Positions 8,510-15,807 of a DNA stretch of 64,000 nt are shown here, piece by piece. The notes under the pieces were generated by a model that was not told the origin of the DNA, ran no database searches, and was given only the letters and a program-made list of their open reading frames with translations. Source of the DNA: JAFEDN01 sp963795715 (GTDB lineage: Bacteria > Pseudomonadota > Gammaproteobacteria > Coxiellales > Coxiellaceae). Numbering within the stretch: position 1 is the first letter of the stretch; each line of letters begins with the position of its first letter. Position numbers and translations under genes: made by a program. The stretch spans positions 1,178,001-1,242,000 of the forward strand of contig CAWCIY010000002.1 of the NCBI GenBank assembly GCA_963795715.1, in the 5' to 3' direction.

Positions 8510-10480
8510 TTAAGAAGTGAAACCAATAGTCAGTGCACAACCTTCCTCCAGCGATTTTTTAGTAAACTTCATTCTTTTTTGGGCATTTTCGGTAAAAAAT
8601 GTAAATAAGTTTTCTTCCAGTTTGGGCTTGGATAAAATTATTGGCAATTCTATAGATGATAAAATATCTAATAACCATTTTCCAAGAGCTTTTAAATATA
8701 ATTCTCCAGGACAACCTAATGAGGTATCAAAATAATCGCTATAAGATTGTATAAGAAACTCAGTTAACGTTTGGATATGATTTTGCCATCGTCTAGGTTG
8801 TTCTTTCTTAAGGTTGATTTTTTTTGTAAAGGCGATGATCCATTGTTCGTCTTCATTGTTATAATCTACTCCGCCGTTAACGTGATAACGTAGTCCTCCG
8901 CCAGAATAGGAAAATTGGCTCACCCAATATGTAAATAATTTTTCATTTCCAGATCTGGCAAATTGAGCTAGAAAACCACGTACTTCAAGCGGCCAATTAT
9001 ATATATCCACTAATGAGCTGTCGAACAAAGCCTTTAAAATATCATTTTGACGTGTAGCAAACAGATTGCGCCAAACATTAGTAGGTCTTCTATAGCTAGA
9101 GTGACCAAAATGAAATAGCTTAAGAATGTTTCTGTCTACCAATTGTTTGATCAATCCCCATTCATTATTTTCACTTAATCTATCTAAACAAGTTCGCATA
9201 TTTTCTGGTTGATTAATTTTTGATTCACAAAAAAGGTGATCGAAGGTAATTTTGTCGATATGAGAAAATAGAAGCGATTTTTGCGTTTCAAAATCTAATT
9301 GAGCAAATTCTTGCGGCGCAGGCATTTCTGTTAGGCCATCAACGTCCATAACAGAAGAATTCTTACGATGAATCACAGATGTTTTTGAATCTGGTTGATC
9401 CCTAAAACTAAGCAACACAGAGCAATCAATAAGCTCTTCAGTTTTTATAAAATTTCTATCTGGAACTTTATGGTCGAATGATCTTAAAGGCTGCGGTATT
9501 TTGTACTCATCATACAAATTTTTTAGTAAAGACATTCGTTCAAAAAGAAATCCATACTCCGCGCTATAAAAAAAATATTCTGTTAATTTTTTTTGAAAAT
9601 CAACTCTAACTATCATTGAAAATTCAATCGCATTTAAAAAATAGACTATATGATTAGAAACTGCTTTTAAGTAAGCGCGATCAATAACTGGTGAATTGCC
9701 AAAGCGATAATTACTTTCATATACTGTGACAATTCGCTGGGCCAAATTTTCGATGATGATCGATCTTTGCTTTTTAACTTCGAGAAGAATATGCTCGCGG
9801 ATACCTTGCGTTGAAGTGATGTCATTTTTTAAATCACGAATTTCCGCTCCGTGAGAAAATTCACCCATCATGTAGGGAATAATTTGTGTGACGATGTCAA
9901 GGGGTAAATAGATATCGTTCATAAAACAAAATGCAGCGGTAATATATTTTTGAAGATTTTGTTTACAATCCTCTAAAAAGTAATTTAATTTGACTGAATA
10001 ACTACTGTAAAGTGCATAATTTATTTTTTCAAATTTTTCATTGGGAATTCGTAATTGCCAAAATGCGACACTGTCTTCATCTCCTGTTTTTCTTAAATGT
10101 TGCATAAAATCTTTTAGCGGATAGCCATAGTTTTCCCAAACGATATATTCTAGCATGCCCGGTTTAACTAGTTTTCTTAGCAAAGCATTCTGTTTCTTTA
10201 GAAATAAATAATATAGACCTGTCATTAAAGGTCTTTCACTATAAGCTGGAAAAAAATGCTGTGGTCCAAACTGGACCTCACGCTCTATCAATTGATCAAT
10301 GAGCTCCCATTCATCTTTCCAGACGAGTCCAAAAAAGCCATTTATCGTGTAGTTTCCCTTTTTTGCAAGCAGGATGCTCAGTTCTTCTGGCGTCGAAGAA
10401 TCACTTTGCAGAATCTGTTTAAGAGCGCGTGGCTGCTCATCGGGGTGCAAGTTTGGAAATTCTGCCTTTGCTTCTTGCAT
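8510..10480 (-). CDS. Large hypothetical protein with internal duplication, effector-like
   Basis: About 656 aa, soluble, helical. I prefer the ATG at 10480 because GAGG lies six bases upstream; a second ATG at 10492 overlaps that site. Two related segments are visible: near residues 55-145 (KDEWELIDQLIERE ... FMQHLRKTGDEDSVAFW) and 430-520 (NNEWGLIKQLVDRN ... FLAQFARSGNEKLFTYW), each followed by a helical domain. Within the first helical part, LPLDIVTQIIPYMM (near residue 195) resembles an F-box core. These features and the lack of any signal peptide suit a translocated effector, but this is inference. No enzymatic motif was found. Confidence 0.6.
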   Translation of the reverse strand: MQEAKAEFPNLHPDEQPRALKQILQSDSSTPEELSILLAKKGNYTINGFFGLVWKDEWELIDQLIEREVQFGPQHFFPAYSERPLMTGLYYLFLKKQNALLRKLVKPGMLEYIVWENYGYPLKDFMQHLRKTGDEDSVAFWQLRIPNEKFEKINYALYSSYSVKLNYFLEDCKQNLQKYITAAFCFMNDIYLPLDIVTQIIPYMMGEFSHGAEIRDLKNDITSTQGIREHILLEVKKQRSIIIENLAQRIVTVYESNYRFGNSPVIDRAYLKAVSNHIVYFLNAIEFSMIVRVDFQKKLTEYFFYSAEYGFLFERMSLLKNLYDEYKIPQPLRSFDHKVPDRNFIKTEELIDCSVLLSFRDQPDSKTSVIHRKNSSVMDVDGLTEMPAPQEFAQLDFETQKSLLFSHIDKITFDHLFCESKINQPENMRTCLDRLSENNEWGLIKQLVDRNILKLFHFGHSSYRRPTNVWRNLFATRQNDILKALFDSSLVDIYNWPLEVRGFLAQFARSGNEKLFTYWVSQFSYSGGGLRYHVNGGVDYNNEDEQWIIAFTKKINLKKEQPRRWQNHIQTLTEFLIQSYSDYFDTSLGCPGELYLKALGKWLLDILSSIELPIILSKPKLEENLFTFFTENAQKRMKFTKKSLEEGCALTIGFTS

Positions 10481-10618
10481 ATGAGTCCTCATGGATTATT
10501 TTAAGGCAATGATTTTAACATAGATTACTCTATCTTTCCCTATGCACGAAAAATCGCTTTCTTTTAAATGGGGAATTGATATAAAATGGGTGTATTGACA
10601 GTTTTCAGGAGGAGACTG

Positions 10619-10987
10619 ATGAGTTTTTTTAAAGATTTTAGCAAGTTTGTTCAGCAAGGTAATATTATTGATTTGGCGGTCGCTTTTATTATCGGCGCTG
10701 CTTTCAGTAAAATTATTTCATCATTGGTAGATGGGATTATCATGCCGGTAATTGGAATTTTTTTAGGAGGAATCAATATCGCCAGTAAAACTACTACGAT
10801 GGGTTCGGCAGTCATAAAATGGGGGGAATTTCTACAAAATTTACTTGATTTTATTATTATTGCGCTTGTGGTGTTTTGGATAGTGAAGATGTTGGTAAAG
10901 TTAAAAGTGACCAAGACCAAAAAAGAGCAGACGCCTAAACAAGAAGTGTTGCTGACTGAAATTCGCGACATCTTAAAGCAAAAATAA
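10619..10987 (+). CDS. mscL: Large-conductance mechanosensitive channel
   Basis: 122 aa from the ATG at 10619, which has the ribosome binding site CAGGAGGAG just upstream; an in-frame ATG at 10586 would add 11 residues and lacks such a site. MscL opens a wide pore under membrane tension during hypo-osmotic shock. Visible hallmarks: amphipathic N-helix MSFFKDFSKFVQQGNIIDLA, first transmembrane helix AVAFIIGAAFSKIISSLVDG with the pore Gly/Ala pattern, second helix FIIIALVVFWIVKML, and a C-terminal charged helix with EVLLTEIRDIL. Confidence 0.97.
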   Translation: MSFFKDFSKFVQQGNIIDLAVAFIIGAAFSKIISSLVDGIIMPVIGIFLGGINIASKTTTMGSAVIKWGEFLQNLLDFIIIALVVFWIVKMLVKLKVTKTKKEQTPKQEVLLTEIRDILKQK

Positions 10988-11091
10988 GATAGCGAAACAT
11001 TATAATTCATATTTTCATGAAGGTCCTGTTCCGCATATTGTTATTAAGTGGCTGGTTCCTTAAATAGATCTTATTTTATAGGAGTAGAATC

Positions 11092-11313
11092 ATGAGTAAA
11101 AAGTTTCAGGAAGATCAAAAACCTCCAATTGAAGAACCTAAAGCTCCTTCAACTGCTTCGACTATAATTGCTGAATCTGCTTCTACAGATGAAAGTCCTG
11201 AACCCTCCGCGTCAAGAACAAATAGATTTTCTTTTCTACCCGAGAAAAAACGGTCATTATCAGATCTTTTTGATGAAAAAGCAGGAACTAAAAATTGTTG
11301 TATCATTCTTTGA
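11092..11313 (+). CDS. Small disordered protein with C-terminal CaaX prenylation box
   Basis: 73 aa, preceded by ATAGGAGTAGAATC, a good ribosome binding site. The body is low-complexity (Pro, Ser, Glu, Ala) and probably unstructured; the last residues are NCCIIL, i.e. a Cys followed by the CaaX tetrapeptide CIIL. Eukaryotic protein geranylgeranyltransferase I favours Leu at the last position. Bacteria have no protein prenylation, so the natural reading is a protein delivered into a eukaryotic cell and anchored to its membranes. The hybrid kinase at 15808 ends in the very similar DCCIIS. Secretion itself cannot be shown from the sequence. Confidence 0.7.
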   Translation: MSKKFQEDQKPPIEEPKAPSTASTIIAESASTDESPEPSASRTNRFSFLPEKKRSLSDLFDEKAGTKNCCIIL

Positions 11314-11340
11314 TCAGCTTAATCAACCGGATGATTTCCG

Positions 11341-12882
11341 TTAGCCCTCGATTGGAGGTGCGCTTTTACCCATTTTAGCGGTAAAAGGCGGCTTGGTAAG
11401 CCACAATATAGCTAATAAAAAAATAAATATGATCCCTGACAGCCAAAAAATATCATTGGCAGCTAACATATAAGCTTCTTTATAAATTACATTATCAAAA
11501 TACTGCCATCTATCCAGCGGCAAAAATCCTAAGTGCGGCAGTTGGCTCAATCGATCCGCCACCCACGGATTAAAGGGATTAATAGATTCGCCCAAACGGC
11601 TGTGATGTAATTGTGCTCGCCTATCCCATTCGTTAATACTCAGCGAAGTGCCGAAACTACCGCCCAATATCCGCAGAAAATTGGCTGTTCCTAAAGCGCT
11701 GGCGATTCTGCTTGCAGGCAACCCCGAAATTACAATAATAATTAACGGCGTAAAGAAGCAAGCAACCCCAAATCCTTGATAAAAACGGGGCAAAATTAAT
11801 TTTTCAAAACTAATTCCAGTGGTATAATGCCAAGCGGTCCAGAAATAAACCACGGCAAAAACCAAAAAGCCTAAACTAATAATTACTCTAGGATCAATTT
11901 TATTTAAAAGATATCCAACAACAGGAGTTAAAAAAACTGCAAGCACTCCGATGGGCGCAGTAGCCAATCCCGCCCAGGTAGCGGTGTAATCCTGCTCGGT
12001 CTGCAACCATAGAGGAAAAATGACAATATTTGCAAAAAAAGTCATATACCCTAAGCTTAAAGCGAGCGTACCTATCGCAAAATTGCGAATTTTAAATAGC
12101 GTTAAATCAACAATAGGATCCGAGTCAGTCCATTCCCAAGCAATAAAAAAACTTAACGAGACAGTAGAAACGATAGTTAAGGTAACAATAATATTGGATC
12201 TAAACCAATCTAAATCTTTACCCTTATCCAATAAAATTTGCAGGCAGCCAACGCCGACAATCAGCAACCCCAAACCAATAACATCTATTGGCGGTTTACT
12301 AGTGGGTGTTTCACGACCACTTAATAACACTGCGGTAACGATACAAGAAATTAATCCTATGGGTAGATTAATAAAAAAAATCCAGGGCCAAGAATAATTG
12401 TAAGTAATCCAACCTCCGAGTATAGGACCAAATACCGGCGCCACCACTGCGGTCATCGCCCACAAGGCCGTAGCAAACCCTTTTTTACTTTCAGGATATG
12501 CCTCTAATAACAAACTTTGCGACAGTGGAATCATCGGCCCGGCAACGGCTCCTTGTAACACCCGAAAAATTACCAACATGGTTAAATTAGCAGAAAAACC
12601 GCAGAACATGGAAAGAATAGTAAATAAGAAAGTGCAGGCGATAAACAAACGTGCTTCTCCGAAACGTTTTGCCAACCACCCTGTTAAAGGCAAGGTAATG
12701 GCGCTGCTCACAGCGAAAGAAGTAATAACCCAACTTCCCTGATCAGCGCTGACACCAACATCACCGGCAATATAAGGAATAGAGACATTGGCGATGGAAG
12801 TATCCAAAACATTCATAAAAATACCGAGCGATAAAGAAAACGTCAGCCAAACTAAATTCCAACCAGTGATCGGTTTATCCAT
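11341..12882 (-). CDS. emrB: EmrB-type multidrug MFS transporter (DHA2, 14 TM)
   Basis: 513 aa, typical of DHA2 drug:H+ antiporters with 14 transmembrane helices. Motif D1 in helix 1 (NVLDTSIANVSIP) and the motif-A-like loop GWLAKRFGEARLF are present, as is motif C in helix 5 (APVFGPILGGWI). It is the inner-membrane pump of a tripartite system with the EmrA-like adaptor and the outer membrane factor encoded upstream. A 180-bp palindromic element separates it from the adaptor gene, so its expression may be uncoupled from, or modulated relative to, the first two genes. Confidence 0.93.
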   Translation of the reverse strand: MDKPITGWNLVWLTFSLSLGIFMNVLDTSIANVSIPYIAGDVGVSADQGSWVITSFAVSSAITLPLTGWLAKRFGEARLFIACTFLFTILSMFCGFSANLTMLVIFRVLQGAVAGPMIPLSQSLLLEAYPESKKGFATALWAMTAVVAPVFGPILGGWITYNYSWPWIFFINLPIGLISCIVTAVLLSGRETPTSKPPIDVIGLGLLIVGVGCLQILLDKGKDLDWFRSNIIVTLTIVSTVSLSFFIAWEWTDSDPIVDLTLFKIRNFAIGTLALSLGYMTFFANIVIFPLWLQTEQDYTATWAGLATAPIGVLAVFLTPVVGYLLNKIDPRVIISLGFLVFAVVYFWTAWHYTTGISFEKLILPRFYQGFGVACFFTPLIIIVISGLPASRIASALGTANFLRILGGSFGTSLSINEWDRRAQLHHSRLGESINPFNPWVADRLSQLPHLGFLPLDRWQYFDNVIYKEAYMLAANDIFWLSGIIFIFLLAILWLTKPPFTAKMGKSAPPIEG

Positions 12883-12888
12883 TGGGTA

Positions 12889-13068
12889 ACAGTCCTTCAG
12901 ATAAATATTCGAACTTTAAACGTCCGATAGTCGTTCAGATTGAGACGGTTATTGATTGAGAAATACGAAGGAATAGTACCTCTATTTCGAGTGTTTCTCA
13001 AGCAATAATCGTTTCAAGATGGACGGCTAGCGGACGTTTAAAGTTCGAATATTTATCTGAAGGACTGT
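12889..13068. repeat. Palindromic intergenic element, copy 2, inside the efflux operon
   Basis: A 180-bp palindrome whose outermost 37 bases on each side are perfect complements (starting ACAGTCCTTCAGATAAATAT). The central core is the same as in the element at 6263-6403. Its right arm encodes the last codons and stop of the EmrA-like gene, and its left arm ends seven bases before the emrB start. On RNA it would form a very long hairpin between the two genes. Confidence 0.9.
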
Positions 13069-14210
13069 AAGCTCATATTCGGTGAATTATTTTTGAGAAT
13101 GGCCTCGATTTCTTGATCAGCATGACGTAGCTGGTCTTCAAAAATCCAGGTCGAATACAGTGGTTTTTCTTCGGCCACCCTTGCTAATACCGCTCCCTTT
13201 AGACCGCGGGTATTGATGCTAACCTGCATAGACAAACCCAATTCTAATGGATGTTTTTGTAATTCTTCCGGTTTTATATAAATGCGTACCGCCAAGCGTT
13301 GCACGATTTTAATCCAGTTACCCGTCGCATTTTGCGGGGGTAAAATGGCAAAAACGTTGCCAGAACCGGGAGTAAGCCCAACAATTTTACCATGATAGGT
13401 AAAACGATTCATATCTGCCTTTAATCTTACCGCCTGACCGATACGCAATCGCCGCAACTGAGTCTCTTTATAATTCGCATCCACCCAAATTTCATTTAAC
13501 GGAATAACCGCCAACAAAGGCGTGGTGGTAGAAATCTGTTGTCCCACTTGCACACTGCGTTTGGCAACGTAACCGGTTGCCGGGGAAGATATCATCGTTC
13601 TAACCCAATTTAAATAGGCAATTTTGAAATTAGTTTTAGACTGCACTACAATAGGATGTTGATAAAGTTGTGAATTAGCCACTAGTCCTATAGCAGCGGT
13701 TAACTGATGCAGCGTAGAATCGTATTGGGATTGGGCATTTTGCCAAGCTGTTTTGTAACGAGTAATTTCTTCGGTGGAGATGGCGCCGGTGCCCAATAAT
13801 CCGCGGCGTCGTTGAAAATCTTCTGTCGCTTGTAATAAGGTTTGTTTGCGAAAAGCCAAATCAGCCTGTAATTGCCGCACATTTTCGAAGTATTGTCTCA
13901 CTTGTCGCACTGTTTGCGCCAAATCCGCCCGTGCTTTTTGTAGCGCCACCCAGTTATCGGTAGGGTCTAACCTAACCAAAGGCTGGCCCTCACGTACCAA
14001 TCGAGTATCATCGGTATAAATATCAACCACCGTTCCTGATACTTGCGGCATAAGCTGCACCAAATTGCCGTTGACGTAAGCATCATCTGTAAACACCCAA
14101 AAACGGCCCCAAAATAACCAATACACACCATAGCCCAGACCAGCGATTAAAAAAACAGCGCCTAATGTAATCAATATTCTCTTACGTTTTGGGTGCAATT
14201 GCTCAACCAT
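13053..14210 (-). CDS. emrA: EmrA-type periplasmic adaptor (HlyD/MFP family)
   Basis: About 385 aa from the ATG at 14210, eight bases inside the end of the preceding gene; an in-frame ATG at 14228 is the alternative. One N-terminal membrane anchor (ILITLGAVFLIAGLGYGVYW), then the split lipoyl domain (AYVNGNLVQLMPQVSGTV ... ATGYVAKRSVQVGQ), a coiled-coil hairpin of about 100 residues, and a beta-barrel with TPGSGNVFAILPPQNATGNW, a strong EmrA hallmark. It links the MFS pump to the outer membrane channel. The last few residues (LQSFR) are encoded by the arm of a palindromic element. Confidence 0.93.
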   Translation of the reverse strand: MVEQLHPKRKRILITLGAVFLIAGLGYGVYWLFWGRFWVFTDDAYVNGNLVQLMPQVSGTVVDIYTDDTRLVREGQPLVRLDPTDNWVALQKARADLAQTVRQVRQYFENVRQLQADLAFRKQTLLQATEDFQRRRGLLGTGAISTEEITRYKTAWQNAQSQYDSTLHQLTAAIGLVANSQLYQHPIVVQSKTNFKIAYLNWVRTMISSPATGYVAKRSVQVGQQISTTTPLLAVIPLNEIWVDANYKETQLRRLRIGQAVRLKADMNRFTYHGKIVGLTPGSGNVFAILPPQNATGNWIKIVQRLAVRIYIKPEELQKHPLELGLSMQVSINTRGLKGAVLARVAEEKPLYSTWIFEDQLRHADQEIEAILKNNSPNMSLQSFR

Positions 14211-15606
14211 AATCACCGCCCAAGGCATGTATCATTGTAATGGTTGCTTGAATATGCAGAATTTCAAATTCCCATAAAAAAAGCTGCTGATAAAACCAAG
14301 AAGCTTGCGCAACAAGTACCTGAGTATAATCGTTTATACCATGCTGATAAAGTAAATAATTACGATGATAATTGTTTTTTGCAATCGCCTCTGCCTGCGA
14401 CTGTTGATCAATTTGCACTTTGACATAATACAAGGAAGACAAACCGTTGGCCACTTGTTGCAAAGCAGTCAAAATAGTTTGATTGTATTGGTTCACTGCA
14501 GCATCGTATTCATCGTAACGTTCTTTTAAACTAGACCGCAAATAATCAGCGTCAAATATAGGCAAGTAAAAAGCAGCCTGTATGGCATAATCACGGCTGG
14601 AAAAACTAAATAATTTATTTAGACCAATACTCTGAAAACTAAAAAAAGCCATCAGATTGACATCTGGAAAGAACAACGCTTTTTCTACATGCACCCAATG
14701 CTTAGCGGCTTCCACTCGCCAACGAGATGCGGCAATATCCGGTCTTCGCTCTAACAAACGACTAGGTAAAATGGGCGGCAGAGTCAATAATTTTGGCTGG
14801 TAGCTAAATTTTTTTACTTGGAATTGGGTAGTCAATGGATTATCCCCCATTAACACCGCCAATTGTTGTTTTTGTATTTCAATATATTGCTGCGTTTGCG
14901 CCACCAATAATTCCCAGGTATTCACTTGAATTTGAGCCTCACCGACGGGTATTACGGAGGTAAGGCTATGACTCGCTCTCAGATTGATGAGCTTTAGTAA
15001 TTCTTGTCGTTCTCTGACTATTGTTTTTAAAAGTTCCAGCAAGGCTAAATCATAACGTAATTGAAAATAGCTCGACGCCACTGCTGAAGAAATCATCAAC
15101 CTCGCTTCCGCCAAGTCTGCCAATGCAGCTTGCGCTTCACTAACATTGGCTGCTACGGTCTCACGGTTTTTACCCCAGAAATCGATGTCATAATTTAAAT
15201 TTACCGACAAATTACCTACATTTCGCGTACTGCCGCCTAAAGGGGGCGGATATATATAATTTTTGCTAAAATGCTCGCGGCGAATGTAACCGTTAAAATC
15301 TATAGTAGGCCACAAGGAGGCGCCTGCCGCTTCCGCGATATGACGTGCTCGTTGCAAACGGTTTTGAGCTATTTGCATATCGGGAGAACACTCCAGTGCT
15401 GTGGTAATTAATTCATTTAATTGTTGGTCTTTAAAAATTTCCCACCAACTGCCATTGCGGATGCTAAACATAGGAGTCGGCAAAGTATAGTCATGGCGAA
15501 CAGCTAAGTCCGTTGCTGTGTAGGGAGCAGAGTGTTCATGTATGCCGATGTAATTTACACAGCCGCTGACACTCAAAATCAATAAGGCAATGTATATATA
15601 CCGCAA
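14203..15606 (-). CDS. Outer membrane efflux lipoprotein (NodT/OprM family)
   Basis: 467 aa. A lipoprotein signal peptide ends in LSVSGC with Cys16 as the lipidated residue. Two TolC-like repeats follow, with typical helical-hairpin motifs (AEAAGASLWPTIDFNG, NYDIDFWGKNRE, and SRLLERRPDIAASRWRVEAA in the second half, diagnostic of the NodT family). It is the first gene of the efflux operon; its stop overlaps the adaptor start by eight bases. The trimer would provide the outer-membrane exit duct for drugs or bile-like compounds. Confidence 0.93.
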   Translation of the reverse strand: MRYIYIALLILSVSGCVNYIGIHEHSAPYTATDLAVRHDYTLPTPMFSIRNGSWWEIFKDQQLNELITTALECSPDMQIAQNRLQRARHIAEAAGASLWPTIDFNGYIRREHFSKNYIYPPPLGGSTRNVGNLSVNLNYDIDFWGKNRETVAANVSEAQAALADLAEARLMISSAVASSYFQLRYDLALLELLKTIVRERQELLKLINLRASHSLTSVIPVGEAQIQVNTWELLVAQTQQYIEIQKQQLAVLMGDNPLTTQFQVKKFSYQPKLLTLPPILPSRLLERRPDIAASRWRVEAAKHWVHVEKALFFPDVNLMAFFSFQSIGLNKLFSFSSRDYAIQAAFYLPIFDADYLRSSLKERYDEYDAAVNQYNQTILTALQQVANGLSSLYYVKVQIDQQSQAEAIAKNNYHRNYLLYQHGINDYTQVLVAQASWFYQQLFLWEFEILHIQATITMIHALGGDYG

Positions 15607-15807
15607 GAACTTTTCCTAATATTGATCTTAATGGCAAACAATAACATATCTCGCCACCAACTCAAAAAAAACGGCTCTCGCTTTGCCAGAACCCAGGATT
15701 CAAACTAGGAAGCGGCTTCCGCTTCAGTGGGAGCTGCTGAATTGATACTGGAATTGTTCAAAATTTCTCCGTATACTTCTATCTCTTAATTTAACTACGG
15801 AATAAAT

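Noticed and set aside
15661..15760. Possible tRNA or RNA gene upstream of the hybrid kinase (GGATTCAAACTAGG-like)
   Set aside because: Looks like a T-arm at first, but no acceptor stem or anticodon arm can be drawn around it.
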